Positions 39,126 to 49,041 of a stretch of DNA of 64,000 nt are shown piece after piece (the stretch's first letter is position 1; the number at the start of each line of letters is the position of its first letter). The notes beneath the pieces were generated by a model. It was not told where the DNA came from, searched no databases, and saw only the letters and a list, made by a program, of their open reading frames with translations. Position numbers and translations under genes: made by a program. The stretch is from Komagataeibacter xylinus (GTDB taxonomy: Bacteria; Pseudomonadota; Alphaproteobacteria; Acetobacterales; Acetobacteraceae), in contig NZ_JARWSK010000002.1 of NCBI RefSeq assembly GCF_031081985.1, positions 248,001 to 312,000 on the forward strand, read 5' to 3'.

Positions 39126-39854
39126 TTGCCCGGCCCCCACTTTTTGCCCCTTGCCTGGAGGATTTCCGTCATTCCTGCCTTTACTCCCCCCGGCCACCCG
39201 CTGCTGGAAGTGGAAAATATCTCGGTTTTCCGCGGTGAACGGCTGGTTCTGGACCGTGTTGGCTTTACGCTCGAAGCGGGTGACGCCCTGCTCCTGACCG
39301 GCCCGAACGGGGCTGGCAAGTCCACCTTGCTGCGCGTGCTGGCGGGATTGCACAAACCGGAAGGCGGCCATGTGCTGTGGTCTGGCGTGGATGCGCTGGC
39401 CGATCGCAGCCAGCATGCGGGGCGGGTGGCCTATCTGGGCCATCAGGATGCGCTCAAGCTGGGGCTGACATTGCGCGAGAACCTGACGCTGGCGGCGCGC
39501 GCAAGCGGCGGAAATCCTGACCTGTGCATGGAATCACTCAACATTTCCGGCCTGGCCGACCTGCCCGCGCGCATGCTCTCGGCGGGGCAGAAACGCCGCG
39601 CGGCGCTGGCGCGCGTGCTGCTGGCGCAGGCGCCGCTCTGGCTGCTCGATGAGCCAAGCCTGGGGCTGGATATCAACACGATGGGGCTGCTTGGCACCCT
39701 GTTCGCCGCCCACCGGCAGGCTGGCGGAATTGTGATTGCAACCACCCATGTTCCCCTGCCCCTGCCCGATGCCCGCACGCATGCGCTGCCGGGGCTGAAC
39801 GAATCCGACATCCCCCAGCCGCTGGAGGATTTCCCCGAGGACGACCTGCTGTGA
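39126..39854 (+). CDS. ccmA: heme exporter ATP-binding protein CcmA (start uncertain)
   Basis: ABC ATPase of the CcmAB complex in cytochrome c maturation. Walker [11 protein letters not shown], signature [11 protein letters not shown], Walker [13 protein letters not shown] and the H-loop in ATTHVPLP. The coding frame has no ATG near the start. TTG at 39126 or 39144, an ATT 8 nt after GGAGG, or the GTG in LEVEN could be used, so the 5' end given is an outer limit. Its TGA overlaps the GTG start of ccmB. Confidence 0.9.
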   Translation: MPGPHFLPLAWRISVIPAFTPPGHPLLEVENISVFRGERLVLDRVGFTLEAGDALLLTGPNGAGKSTLLRVLAGLHKPEGGHVLWSGVDALADRSQHAGRVAYLGHQDALKLGLTLRENLTLAARASGGNPDLCMESLNISGLADLPARMLSAGQKRRAALARVLLAQAPLWLLDEPSLGLDINTMGLLGTLFAAHRQAGGIVIATTHVPLPLPDARTHALPGLNESDIPQPLEDFPEDDLL

Positions 39855-40531
39855 CACTCCGGATTCCCGCCCTCATCACCGCCATCCTCGAACGCGACCT
39901 GCGGCTCGCACTGCGCCACGGGGCCGACACGCTGGGGGCGGTGCTGTTCTTCATCCTCGCGGGCGCACTGTTCCCGCTCGCCCTTGGCCCTTCGCCCGAG
40001 CTGCTGCGGCGCATGGCGCCGGGCATCGTGTGGGTGTGCGCGCTGCTTGCGGCCCTGCTGCCGCTTGACCGGCTGTTCGGCTCTGAGCTGGAAGATGGCT
40101 CGCTGGACCAGTTGCTCATGACCGGCCTGCCGCCCTCGCTCATCGCGCTGGCCAAGATGATCGCCCACTGGCTGACCACCGGCCTGCCGCTGCTGCTGGC
40201 CGCAGGACCGCTGGCCATCATGCTCGGCATGCCCACCACCTCCATGGTGGTGCTGCTGACGGGGCTGCTGCTCGGCACGCTCATCCTCTCGCTCATTGGC
40301 GGCATGGCGGCATCGGTCGTGCTTGGCGCACGGCGTGGCGGCGTGCTGCTGCCGCTGCTGGTGCTGCCGCTGACCACGCCCGCGCTGATCTTTGGCGCAG
40401 CAGCCCTTGATGCGGCGCAGACCGGCCTGTCATGGGGGCCGGACCTTGAACTGCTTGGCGCGTTCCTTGCCGCGGCCCTGCCACTGTGCCCGCTCGCCGC
40501 GGGTGCCGGGCTGCGGGCAGCGGTGGAATAA
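39851..40531 (+). CDS. ccmB: heme exporter membrane protein CcmB
   Basis: 226 residues from a GTG that overlaps the ccmA stop (GTGA). Six hydrophobic segments; the conserved start ERDLRLALRHGADTLGAVLFF and LEDGSLDQLLMTGLPPSLIALAKM are typical. Works with CcmA to release heme-loaded CcmE. No ccmC-I gene follows, so the rest of the system is elsewhere. Relevant to the cytochrome c subunits of periplasmic dehydrogenases in acetic acid bacteria. Confidence 0.94.
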   Translation: MTLRIPALITAILERDLRLALRHGADTLGAVLFFILAGALFPLALGPSPELLRRMAPGIVWVCALLAALLPLDRLFGSELEDGSLDQLLMTGLPPSLIALAKMIAHWLTTGLPLLLAAGPLAIMLGMPTTSMVVLLTGLLLGTLILSLIGGMAASVVLGARRGGVLLPLLVLPLTTPALIFGAAALDAAQTGLSWGPDLELLGAFLAAALPLCPLAAGAGLRAAVE

Positions 40532-40536
40532 GGCGA

Positions 40537-40947
40537 CTATTTCCCGCCCGCAGGCGCCACGGCGTTTACCGGGCCTGCGGGGTCGACATCAAAGGGTACA
40601 TTGCCTTCCGCAGGCGTGCCGCCGGGCGCGCGCATGCGCCAGTGCAGCACGTAATGCCCCGGCGTGAGCGCCACGGTGGTGGCCAGGCCCTGCTGTTCAT
40701 CATCACTGGGAGAGGCCGCAAGCAGTTGCGGCACGCCGCTCGGGCCAAGCAGGAGCAGGCGCGCGCGGAACGGGTCGATCACGCTGTTATAGCCCAGCTT
40801 GATCGCCACATTGCCCGCAGGCACATGCTGCCCTGCCGCTGGCGTGGCGTGAACCAGCACGGGGGCTGCAAATGCCCGCGCTGCCACGACGCACCCGATG
40901 AAGGACAGGCCCAGCAAACGCAGCGTTGAAACACGGAACACGGGCAA
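40537..40947 (-). CDS. CopC-domain periplasmic protein
   Basis: 136 residues. Signal peptide (residues 1-27, LLGLSFIGCVVAARAFAAP), then a single CopC/YobA-type beta-sandwich (HATPAAGQHVPAGNVAIKLGYN ... LTPGHYVLHWRMRAPGGTPAEGNVPFDV). CopC family proteins bind copper in the periplasm. The N-terminal His after cleavage is a usual Cu(II) ligand, and here it is 4 residues past the predicted cut (PVLVH). No CopD neighbour. Convergent with ccmB, 5 nt apart. Confidence 0.8.
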   Translation of the reverse strand: MPVFRVSTLRLLGLSFIGCVVAARAFAAPVLVHATPAAGQHVPAGNVAIKLGYNSVIDPFRARLLLLGPSGVPQLLAASPSDDEQQGLATTVALTPGHYVLHWRMRAPGGTPAEGNVPFDVDPAGPVNAVAPAGGK

Positions 40948-41000
40948 GGAACACCTCCGGCATGGATGGAACTGCCCCGTGTATCCCCCCGATACACGCA

Positions 41001-41028
41001 GGGCGGCAAGACTTTCGTCCTGCCGCCC
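41001..41028. terminator. hairpin downstream of the decarboxylase gene
   Basis: GGGCGGCA (41001-41008) pairs with TGCCGCCC (41021-41028) around a 12-nt loop; no T-run follows on the minus strand. Probably a transcript end or stabiliser for the decarboxylase gene 37 nt away. Confidence 0.45.
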
Positions 41029-41064
41029 CGTTATTCAGACGTGTTCAGATGGTGCTGAACGCGA

Positions 41065-42195
41065 TCAGATATAGTGTTCCTGAATGGGCTTGAGGCCATT
41101 GAACCCGGTCGAGCAATAGGTCGAAACATACGCCCCGGTGGAGAGCAGTTCGATCCGGTCGCCCGATTCCAGCCCCAGCGGCAGGGCATAGGGGGTCTTT
41201 TCATACATGATGTCCGCCCCGTCGCAGGTCGGGCCTGCAATGGCGACCGGGCCGGTTTCCATGCCATCATGCGGGGTGCGGATGCCATAGCGGATGGCCT
41301 CGCCCTCGGTCTCGGCCAGGCCGCCAAAACGCCCGATGTCGAGATAGACCCAGCGCACGCCATCATCCATGCCGCGACGGCTGACCAGCACCACTTCCGA
41401 TGACACCACGCCTGCATCGCCCACCATGAAGCGGCCCGGCTCGATGATCATTTCCGGCAGGTCATTGCCGAAATGCTCGGTCATGGCGTGGCTGATGGCC
41501 ACGGCAAAGCGGTCGATGCCCGGCACGTCGTCACGGTAACGGATGGGGAACCCGCCGCCAAGATTGACCATGCGCAGGTCAAGACCCGCCGCCTTGAGGT
41601 CGGTGAACAGCATGCCCACGCGGGCGATTGCCGCCTCGTACGCGCTGGTCTCGGTCTGCTGGCTGCCTACGTGGAAGGACAGGCCATAGGGGTCGAGGCC
41701 AAGGTCACGCGCGCGCAGCATCAGGTCGCGCGCATTGTCCAGCGTGGTGCCGAACTTGCGTGACAGCGGCCAGTCCGCGCCCTCATTCTCCACGATCAGG
41801 CGGCAATAGACGCGCGAACCGGGTGCGTGGCGGGCCAGCTTTTCCAGCTCTTCCGCGCAGTCAAAGGCAAACATGTCCACGCCTGCGGCAAAGGCGCGGG
41901 CGATGTTCGATGCTTTCTTGACCGTGTTGCCGAACGAGACATCCGCCGGGCGCGCGCCTGCTTCGAGGCACATGGAAATCTCTTCCCACGAGGCAGCATC
42001 GAACGACGAGCCAAGACCCACGAGGCGGGTCAGGATCTCACGGGCGGGATTGGCCTTTACGGCGTAGTAGATCCGGGCCAGTGGCAGCGCCTCGCGCAGG
42101 GCGCGGTAGCGTTCTTCCACCCGGTCGACATCAACGATAAGGCATGGCGTAGCAGGAGCCTGCTCAGCCAGATAACGAGCGATTTTGGGAGTCAT
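41065..42195 (-). CDS. group IV (alanine racemase-fold) ornithine/lysine decarboxylase
   Basis: 376 residues from ATG 42195. PLP Lys in IYYAVKANPA, HVGSQ, glycine-rich phosphate loop NLGGGFP, EPGRF, catalytic Cys in GPTCDGAD and the substrate-site Tyr in GAYVSTYCSTGFNG. This matches short bacterial ornithine decarboxylases that make putrescine, although lysine or diaminopimelate specificity cannot be excluded by eye. Monocistronic. Confidence 0.88.
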   Translation of the reverse strand: MTPKIARYLAEQAPATPCLIVDVDRVEERYRALREALPLARIYYAVKANPAREILTRLVGLGSSFDAASWEEISMCLEAGARPADVSFGNTVKKASNIARAFAAGVDMFAFDCAEELEKLARHAPGSRVYCRLIVENEGADWPLSRKFGTTLDNARDLMLRARDLGLDPYGLSFHVGSQQTETSAYEAAIARVGMLFTDLKAAGLDLRMVNLGGGFPIRYRDDVPGIDRFAVAISHAMTEHFGNDLPEMIIEPGRFMVGDAGVVSSEVVLVSRRGMDDGVRWVYLDIGRFGGLAETEGEAIRYGIRTPHDGMETGPVAIAGPTCDGADIMYEKTPYALPLGLESGDRIELLSTGAYVSTYCSTGFNGLKPIQEHYI

Positions 42196-42573
42196 CGCAC
42201 CCAAATCCCTTCTGTACTGCCGCCCGGATGAACACAATTCTGGAATTGCACAAACGGACAGATGTTGCGAAACGGTCTAACGGACCAGCGACCAATAAGG
42301 ACCCCCACCATGTGGCGGCCCGATTGCCAGAACGCTTGACGTCGTTGCGTAACCTCAGAGGGCCAGTGGCACGTGCGTTGTTGCGTAGGGAGCGCATATG
42401 CGCACAATACGCGCCTGACGCAATAGAAAAATCCGCACGGTCCGTAATTTTTCCTTTAAGATCACACGATCGTGGCACAATGCACACAGGCCGATCCATT
42501 CCGCGCCCGGCGTGCCACCGCACAACAGGACAAGACGCCCGCCTTGATTGGTTCCTCCTCTACTGAAATCGAT
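42196..42573. other. intergenic region with perfect 12-bp palindrome
   Basis: No convincing gene. Contains GCGCATATGCGC at 42392-42403, repeated TTGCGTA-type words on both sides, and an A/T-rich stretch at 42424-42460. Probably carries the divergent promoters of the decarboxylase and yihY. If yihY starts at the GTG at 42472 the region is shorter. Confidence 0.4.
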
Positions 42574-43515
42574 ATGACGGACATGCCCCCGCCCGCACAT
42601 CACCTGCCGCATTTTTCCATGCAGCAGGTCAAAAAAGTGCTGCGTCAGGTCGCCCGCAACATCGTATCCGACCAGATCACGCTGGCTGCGGCAGGGTGTG
42701 CGTTCTACGCCACGCTGTCGCTGTTTCCGGCCATGAGCACGCTCATCTCGCTCTATGGCCTCCTGTTCGACCCGCAGACTGTGGAACCCCAGCTTGTGGT
42801 GCTGCGCAACGTGCTGCCCCCTTCGGCCTATGACATGATCGGCGCGCGCATCCACCTGCTGGTGGCCGAATCGCACTCATCGCTCACGCTGAACCTGATC
42901 ATCTCCACCACCATCGCCACATGGTCGGCCTCGGCGGCCACGCGCTCGCTCATCCTGGCGATGAACGTGGCCTACAACACGCCCGAGACCCGCAGCTTCC
43001 TGCGTTTTCAGGCCATGGGCATGGCGCTGACCTTCTGCTCGATCTGTGGCGGCATCCTCACGCTTGCCCTCATGGTGGGGCTGCCGTTCCTGCTCGACTA
43101 CCTGCCCCAGAAGCTCGAACTCGCCCCCCCGCCCGGCTCGGTCGAGCTGCTGGTGCGCACGGGCGGGCCGATGCTCATGCTCCTGTTCGTGCTGTCGCTG
43201 TGTTCGGCGCTGTACCGCTTTGGCCCGAACCGGCCCCATACCTACTGGCGGTGCATCCTGCCCGGCTCGATCGGGGCCACGCTGCTGTGGCTGCTCTCCT
43301 CGGTGGGGTTCTCGTATTATGTCAGCCATATCGCGGGCTACAGCGTCACCTATGGTCCGCTGGGCGCGTTCATCGCCATCATGATGTGGTTTTATGTCTC
43401 GGCCTATGTGGTGCTGCTCGGCGCGGAACTGAATGCGGGACTCGAGATCGAGATGAAACTGCGCTGCTCGCCCGACAAGACCATGGAAGGCTGGACCAAG
43501 CACCAGCGCCTTTAA
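42574..43515 (+). CDS. YihY/BrkB-family inner membrane protein
   Basis: 313 residues from ATG 42574; a GTG at 42472 gives a 34-residue longer form. Six membrane segments; the family signature LAAAGCAFYATLSLFPAMSTLISLYG and the closing YGPLGAFIAIMMWFYVSAYVVLLGAELNA are clear. Once annotated as ribonuclease BN, now regarded as a transporter-like family of unknown substrate. Convergent with rlpA. Confidence 0.9.
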   Translation: MTDMPPPAHHLPHFSMQQVKKVLRQVARNIVSDQITLAAAGCAFYATLSLFPAMSTLISLYGLLFDPQTVEPQLVVLRNVLPPSAYDMIGARIHLLVAESHSSLTLNLIISTTIATWSASAATRSLILAMNVAYNTPETRSFLRFQAMGMALTFCSICGGILTLALMVGLPFLLDYLPQKLELAPPPGSVELLVRTGGPMLMLLFVLSLCSALYRFGPNRPHTYWRCILPGSIGATLLWLLSSVGFSYYVSHIAGYSVTYGPLGAFIAIMMWFYVSAYVVLLGAELNAGLEIEMKLRCSPDKTMEGWTKHQRL

Positions 43516-43553
43516 AATAAAAACAGCCCACCCCTGTGCGCGTGATGTGTCCT

Positions 43554-44111
43554 TTAATAGAGGCGCCCCTGGCGCGTGGCGCTGGCCACCTGCGCATGCA
43601 CGTCGCGCGCGGGTTCTATATCCACCATCGAGACCCCACGGCTTATGATACCGAGCTGCCGCGCGGCCGCGGCCGACAGGTCGATGATGCGGCGCCCATG
43701 ATACGGCCCCCGGTCATTGATCCGGACCACGACCGAGCGCCCGGTGCTCACCGCATGCACCCTGACCCGCGTGCCCAGTGGCAACTGGCGGTGGGCGGCG
43801 GTCAGCGCATCGGGGTCAAACCGCTCGCCTGATGCCGTGGCATGCCCGTCCTGCATGTTCGTGCCATACCAGCTTGCCAGGCCGTGCTGGTTCCAGTGCG
43901 CGGGCACGGATGCCATGACGGATGGCCGCCTGACGCTGGCGCGCCCCCCATGCCGGGTGGTGCCCGCCGCATGCCGGACCGCCGCCTGCGTCGCGCTAAG
44001 CAGGCCGGATGTGGCCAGCATCAGGCATGCCACCGCCACGGAGGCGCCCAGGCGCGTCGTATTGCCGCCTTGCGCCGCGCAGGCAGGCCGATGGTCGGTG
44101 TTTCCTGTCAT
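43554..44111 (-). CDS. rlpA: RlpA-like septal lytic transglycosylase/lipoprotein domain protein
   Basis: 185 residues from ATG 44111 (MTGNTDHRP). Hydrophobic stretch at about 20-40 acts as signal or anchor. A double-psi beta-barrel follows: GLASWYGTNMQDGHATASGERFD, LTAAHRQLPLGTRVRV, VVVRINDRGPYHGRRIIDLSAAAARQLG. Cleaves denuded glycan strands at the septum in Pseudomonas. No SPOR domain and no clear lipobox Cys, so it is a short secreted form. Confidence 0.88.
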   Translation of the reverse strand: MTGNTDHRPACAAQGGNTTRLGASVAVACLMLATSGLLSATQAAVRHAAGTTRHGGRASVRRPSVMASVPAHWNQHGLASWYGTNMQDGHATASGERFDPDALTAAHRQLPLGTRVRVHAVSTGRSVVVRINDRGPYHGRRIIDLSAAAARQLGIISRGVSMVDIEPARDVHAQVASATRQGRLY

Positions 44112-44244
44112 GCCGCGACCATAACATAATTTGGACCCACAGGGCATAATTCAGCCTGCCGGCACGGTGGAGTCGGCCCCTCAGGGAGGGCTGACACATG
44201 ATCGGACTTGGAACCGGACGGCGGGCGTGCTAGGCGCGTGCATC

Positions 44245-44700
44245 ATGGAGCGCCCTCTCATTGCCGTGTTGAACGGCCCAAACCTGAACATGCTCGGACT
44301 GCGGCAACCCGAAGTCTATGGCCGTGCCACGCTTGATGACGTGGAACAGGTCTGTGTCCAGGCGGCTGAACGGCTCGATGTCGCCATCGACTTCCGCCAG
44401 ACCAATGGCGAGGGGGAGCTCGTTTCATGGATACAGGAATGCCGGGGCCGCGCACGCGGCATCATCATCAACCCGGCGGCCTATTCCCACACCTCGGTGG
44501 CCATACTCGACGCGCTGCTGGCCGTTGATCTGCCGGTCATCGAGGTGCACATCTCCAACATTCACCGCCGTGAAGCCTTTCGTCATCACTCCTACGTCTC
44601 CCGCGCCGCCATTGGCGTCATATGCGGGCTGGGCGTACGGGGGTATGCCCTGGCGCTTCAGGCCATGACAGACATGATTCTGGACGAGGACGATCAATGA
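44245..44700 (+). CDS. aroQ: type II 3-dehydroquinate dehydratase
   Basis: 151 residues from ATG 44245 (the open frame starts earlier). Third step of the shikimate pathway. VLNGPNLNMLGLRQPEVYG includes the catalytic Tyr, with QTNGEGELVSWIQE, INPAAYSHTSVAI and HISNIHRREAFRHHSY following. Overlaps accB by 4 nt. aroQ-accB-accC is a common proteobacterial operon. Confidence 0.96.
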   Translation: MERPLIAVLNGPNLNMLGLRQPEVYGRATLDDVEQVCVQAAERLDVAIDFRQTNGEGELVSWIQECRGRARGIIINPAAYSHTSVAILDALLAVDLPVIEVHISNIHRREAFRHHSYVSRAAIGVICGLGVRGYALALQAMTDMILDEDDQ

Positions 44701-45161
44701 GCCGACTGCTCGTGGATGCGGATGCCATACGGGCATTGGCTGAAATTCTCACCGATACCGGCCTGACCGAAATCGAGATCGCGGAAAAGGACAACCGCAT
44801 CCGCGTGGTGCGCGCCGCCGCCCCCGTGGCGCATGCCGTGCCCGCCCCGGCTCCCGTGGCCGCGGCACCGGTTGCGCCCACGCCCGTGGCCCCGCCCGCA
44901 GCACACCCGGCCGACCTGTCCAAGCACCCCGGCGCCGTGACCAGCCCGATGGTGGGCGTGGCCTACCTGGCGCCCGACCCGTCCTCGCCCGCTTTCGTAT
45001 CCGAAGGCCAGCAGGTGGCCGCGGGCCAGACGCTGCTGCTGATCGAGGCGATGAAGACCTTCAACCAGATCAAGGCTCCGCGCGCAGGCACGGTCAGCCG
45101 GATCCTGGTGCAGTCGGGCGACCCGGTCGAGTTTGGCGAAGCGCTGGTCATCATAGAGTAA
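44697..45161 (+). CDS. accB: acetyl-CoA carboxylase biotin carboxyl carrier protein
   Basis: 154 residues from ATG 44697. N-terminal region ([22 protein letters not shown]), Ala/Pro linker (about 42-75), C-terminal biotinyl domain with the modified Lys in [10 protein letters not shown] and the thumb-containing [17 protein letters not shown]. Carries carboxybiotin between AccC and AccAD for malonyl-CoA synthesis. Overlaps aroQ, and its stop shares one base with the accC start. Confidence 0.97.
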   Translation: MSRLLVDADAIRALAEILTDTGLTEIEIAEKDNRIRVVRAAAPVAHAVPAPAPVAAAPVAPTPVAPPAAHPADLSKHPGAVTSPMVGVAYLAPDPSSPAFVSEGQQVAAGQTLLLIEAMKTFNQIKAPRAGTVSRILVQSGDPVEFGEALVIIE

Positions 45162-46510
45162 TGTTTTCCAAGATCCTCATTGCCAATCGTGGCGAGATTG
45201 CCCTGCGCATCCTGCGGGCCTGCCGCGAACTGGGCATCCGGACCGTTGCCGTGCATTCCACGGCCGATACGGATGCCATGTATGTCCGCCTTGCGGATGA
45301 AGCCGTGTGCATCGGGCCGCCCGCCAGCCGCGATTCGTACCTCAATGTCGCGGCCATCCTGTCGGCTGCCACCATCACCGGGGCGGACGCCATCCATCCC
45401 GGCTACGGCTTCCTGTCGGAAAACGCCGATTTTGCCGAGACGGTCGAGGCCCACGGCCTGACCTTCATCGGGCCGACGGCAGAACATATCCGCATGATGG
45501 GCGACAAGATCACCGCCAAGACCACCATGATGGCGCTGGGCGTGCCGCTGGTGCCCGGCTCGGATGGCGCGCTGGAAAGCCTGGAGCAGGCACGCGATGT
45601 TGCGGCGAAAGTCGGCTACCCCGTGCTGATCAAGGCGGCTGCCGGTGGCGGCGGGCGCGGCATGAAGGTCGCCCCCACCGAGGCCGACCTTGAGGAAGCC
45701 TGGAGCGTGGCCCGCACCGAGGCCCGCGCCGCCTTTGGCAATGACGAGGTCTACCTTGAAAAATACCTCGACAAGCCGCGCCATATCGAACTCCAGATCA
45801 TGGCCGACACGCATGGCAACGTGGTGCATTATGGCGAGCGTGACTGCTCGCTGCAGCGCCGCCACCAGAAGCTGCTGGAAGAGGCAGGCTCCCCTGCCCT
45901 GACCGCCAAGCAGCGTGACGAGATCGGCGCAATCGCCACCGCCGCCCTGACCAAGCTCGGCTACCGCAACGCGGGCACGCTGGAGTTCCTGTACCAGGAC
46001 GGGCAGTTCTGCTTCATCGAGATGAACACCCGCCTGCAGGTGGAACATCCGGTGACGGAAATGGTGTGCGACGTGGACCTCGTGCGCGAGCAGATCCGAA
46101 TCGCGGCAGGCGAGCCGATCGGCTACAGCCAGTCGGACATCAAGTTCTCCGGCCACGCGATCGAATGCCGCATCAATGCCGAAGACCCGCAGACCTTCAT
46201 GCCCACGCCGGGCACGATCACGGTCTACCATCCGCCGGGTGGCCTGGGCGTGCGAATCGATAGCGCACTGTATGCGGGCTACCGCGTGCCGCCGTATTAC
46301 GACAGCATGATCGCCAAGCTGATCGTGCGCGCGCCGACCCGCCTCGAGGCGATCGAGCGCATGCGCCGTGCGCTGGATGAATTCGTGATCGAAGGCGTCA
46401 AGACGGTCATCCCGCTGCACCGCAAGATCCTCGAAGACCCCCAGTTCCGCAAGGGTGACTATACCATCCACTGGCTGGAAAACTTCGTGGCCCGCCAGCA
46501 GCAGGGCTGA
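45161..46510 (+). CDS. accC: acetyl-CoA carboxylase biotin carboxylase subunit
   Basis: 449 residues. ATP-grasp enzyme: [34 protein letters not shown], glycine-rich [11 protein letters not shown], catalytic [15 protein letters not shown] and [15 protein letters not shown]. Carboxylates the biotin of AccB. End of the aroQ-accB-accC operon; accA and accD are not in this window. Confidence 0.98.
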   Translation: MFSKILIANRGEIALRILRACRELGIRTVAVHSTADTDAMYVRLADEAVCIGPPASRDSYLNVAAILSAATITGADAIHPGYGFLSENADFAETVEAHGLTFIGPTAEHIRMMGDKITAKTTMMALGVPLVPGSDGALESLEQARDVAAKVGYPVLIKAAAGGGGRGMKVAPTEADLEEAWSVARTEARAAFGNDEVYLEKYLDKPRHIELQIMADTHGNVVHYGERDCSLQRRHQKLLEEAGSPALTAKQRDEIGAIATAALTKLGYRNAGTLEFLYQDGQFCFIEMNTRLQVEHPVTEMVCDVDLVREQIRIAAGEPIGYSQSDIKFSGHAIECRINAEDPQTFMPTPGTITVYHPPGGLGVRIDSALYAGYRVPPYYDSMIAKLIVRAPTRLEAIERMRRALDEFVIEGVKTVIPLHRKILEDPQFRKGDYTIHWLENFVARQQQG

Positions 46511-46534
46511 ACGGTCGGTCACGCTCCAAAACAG

Positions 46535-46573
46535 AAAAGCGATCCATGCTGAAAGGCACGGATCGCTTTTTTT
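46535..46573 (+). terminator. Rho-independent terminator of aroQ-accB-accC
   Basis: AGCGATCC (46538-46545) pairs with GGATCGCT (46560-46567), ending in a T7 run. It lies 25 nt past the accC stop; the A run before the stem allows some bidirectional use. Confidence 0.85.
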
Positions 46574-46589
46574 ATGACTGAAAAGTAAG

Positions 46590-46624
46590 GAAGTTTTTGG
46601 TGAAGCTTTTCCCAAAAAGCTTCA
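46590..46624. repeat. fragment of palindromic gene-end repeat
   Basis: Only the outer arm AAGTTTTTGGTG plus the second hairpin (AAGCTTTTCCCAAAAAGCTT) remain, placed after the accC terminator. Confidence 0.65.
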
Positions 46625-46670
46625 GATAACGTCCCTCATGCGCGTATCAGCGTAAAAATCATGCCGCGCG

Positions 46671-48905
46671 TCACGCCATGACCGGATCAAGATACGGGCT
46701 GGAGGCATCAAAGAATTTCTGGTTGTGGTCCAGTTCGAACGAAATCACGTACAGGCACCCCAGCGCACTGTCTATTTCCAGCCGCACGCCCAGATTGTCG
46801 GTCTGCCCCGCAAGCTGCTGCAAGTGCACGATGGCGAATTTGGCCGAGCGCGCCGTGCGCCCGTAATGCCCGCCATAACGGCCACTGAACTGTGCCATGC
46901 GGCCCATCATCTCGCCCAGCACCCGCTGCGCCTCGGGCGGCAACAGGTGCCGCTCAAGGATGGCGCGCAGGCGGATGATGTTCAGCCCGATGGTCATGGC
47001 GGACAGGATGCCCTGCAGGTAGGCGTCGATAATGGTATCGGGCGTATTTTCGGCATTGGTCAGCAGGCGCACGAAGCGGTCCACGTTGTGCTCGACCACA
47101 TACAGCGTGGTGGGCAGCGTGCGGGCGCGGGCCACGTAGCGCAGCCCGCGCAGGATGCCGGTGCGCATCTGCCAGCGCATGTCGTTCGTATCGAACGGCA
47201 GCACCAGCCGGAACGCCCACATCGCGTACCACAGCCCCACCACCAGCGGCATGGCGGTGTTGAAGAACGCCACCTCGTCCAGCCGGCTCTGGTTGCCCGG
47301 CCCGAGCAGGATGGGCAGGAACAGGTTGTAAGACACGGCGCCAAGGATCAGGGCCGGATAGGCAAAGGCCAGCCCACCCGCCAGCATGGGCAGGAACAGG
47401 CACACCGCCATGATTTCATATGTGGTGGGCTCGGCCAGCCGCCACAGCACCAGTATGCCCCCCACGATCGAGGCGATAATGGCGCCACCGAGGAAGGCCC
47501 GGGTGGCCAAGGCCGGTTTTTCCAGCGTGGAGAACAGGCTGCACACGATGGAGACGAACATGATGAAGGTCAGCCCCGCCGACCATGCGGTCGTGATCCA
47601 GATCACCCCCGCCCCGAAGATGGTGACCGAGGCGCGCAGGCTGTTGGTAAAGGCCTGCTGCCAGTCACGGAAGGTCTTGAGCCGGTAGTGAAAATGGTCA
47701 TGCGCCAGCGGGTTGCGGCTGGCGTCAAACTGGATCAGCGCCTGTTCCAGTTCATCAAGGATCTGGCCCAGCGCGTAATTGAGCATGCGCTGCTGCGAGA
47801 GCATCTGCACCAGTTGCGGGTCAACCGGCAGGCTGCCGGGGCTGCCCATTTCCTGGTCGAGGGAATCGGCCACGCTCTGCCGGCACGCCGCCTGCAGTTC
47901 CGCCAGCCGGGCCAGCACGGGGTGGATGTCGTCACTGGCCTCAAGCTCGCCTGCCATGTCCTTGAGGAAGGCCTGCACCTTGCTCGATGTCGCGTTGAAG
48001 GCGGCATCGGGGCGGCCCACCGGCCCCTGCATGAGGGCGGCAAGATCCAGCCCGCGCGAGAGCAGCATGGCCACCCGCGCAAGGGCCGCGCGGGCATGAT
48101 CGCCCTCATGGCCGCGATGGGCGCCCATCTCGACCTCAGCAAACTCGATCTGGTCGCTCAGCGTGGTGATGTTGGAGAACACGCCCCGCGCCTGCTTGAG
48201 CACCTGCGTATTGCCCGACAGCAGGGAGGCCAGTGTCTGGGCCGCGCCGTTGATGGCGGTCATGAAATTGTCGGCCAGCCGGTCTTCCGCGCGCTTGGCC
48301 AGCTTGAACTGGAACAGCGAGGAAACCGTGCTCTCCAGCACGATGCCCAGCACGATATAGGTCGCGCGTGACATGGCGGTCATGAAGATGTGCTGCGGGT
48401 CGGCAATGCCATCAAGCGAGATGATGGCATAGGTGAACCCGCTCGCCCGCATGCCGTGAATGCGGTAATTGGTCATGGTGGCGGGGCCGGGCAGCAGCGT
48501 GCCGATAAAACAGAACGTGCCGATGCCGATGGCCAGCAGCAGGATGAACATGAGCGGCGCCTGCGGAAACGCCGCCACCAGCAGCACGGCGCAGATCGTG
48601 CCCACCACCATGCCGAACAGATGCCACCGCGCCTTGGCAACACTCTTGCCGCGCGTGCCCTGCGCCACCATCCACACCGTAAGCGCCGCCCATTGCGGGC
48701 TGCCAAGCTCCCACCACAGCGCAATGCCCAGCGCGATGAGCGAGGTGATGGTGGTGCGCAGCGCATAGCCGAAGGTGAAGATGCCCGGCGCGTACAGCCA
48801 CCGCAGATGGTCCTGGCGCACGGTCATGCCCGGCGGCCACAGCCGCCGGAAAAATGCCCGTATCTGGTCCTGAAAACGGGTCAGGGAAAGCTCAAGACCT
48901 TTCAT
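46671..48905 (-). CDS. FUSC-family (YccS/AaeB-like) membrane transporter
   Basis: 744 residues. Two sets of membrane segments, at about 45-190 and 425-560, each followed by a large helical cytoplasmic domain. This is the duplicated fusaric-acid-resistance-protein architecture (TTITSLIALGIALWWELGSPQWAALTVWMVAQ at the first). Such proteins export aromatic acids; the substrate here is unknown. No HlyD-type adaptor gene (as in aaeA) is adjacent. Confidence 0.85.
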   Translation of the reverse strand: MKGLELSLTRFQDQIRAFFRRLWPPGMTVRQDHLRWLYAPGIFTFGYALRTTITSLIALGIALWWELGSPQWAALTVWMVAQGTRGKSVAKARWHLFGMVVGTICAVLLVAAFPQAPLMFILLLAIGIGTFCFIGTLLPGPATMTNYRIHGMRASGFTYAIISLDGIADPQHIFMTAMSRATYIVLGIVLESTVSSLFQFKLAKRAEDRLADNFMTAINGAAQTLASLLSGNTQVLKQARGVFSNITTLSDQIEFAEVEMGAHRGHEGDHARAALARVAMLLSRGLDLAALMQGPVGRPDAAFNATSSKVQAFLKDMAGELEASDDIHPVLARLAELQAACRQSVADSLDQEMGSPGSLPVDPQLVQMLSQQRMLNYALGQILDELEQALIQFDASRNPLAHDHFHYRLKTFRDWQQAFTNSLRASVTIFGAGVIWITTAWSAGLTFIMFVSIVCSLFSTLEKPALATRAFLGGAIIASIVGGILVLWRLAEPTTYEIMAVCLFLPMLAGGLAFAYPALILGAVSYNLFLPILLGPGNQSRLDEVAFFNTAMPLVVGLWYAMWAFRLVLPFDTNDMRWQMRTGILRGLRYVARARTLPTTLYVVEHNVDRFVRLLTNAENTPDTIIDAYLQGILSAMTIGLNIIRLRAILERHLLPPEAQRVLGEMMGRMAQFSGRYGGHYGRTARSAKFAIVHLQQLAGQTDNLGVRLEIDSALGCLYVISFELDHNQKFFDASSPYLDPVMA

Positions 48906-49041
48906 CCCGGCGCGTGGCTCCCCCTGTCCAGATACGATGCCTGCATATCGTACACCATACCGGTTGTACGAACAGGCTCACAGCCGAATGGCCGCATGGA
49001 AGAAAGCGTATGCCGCATGCCACCAGCGCCCGGACGGCAGG

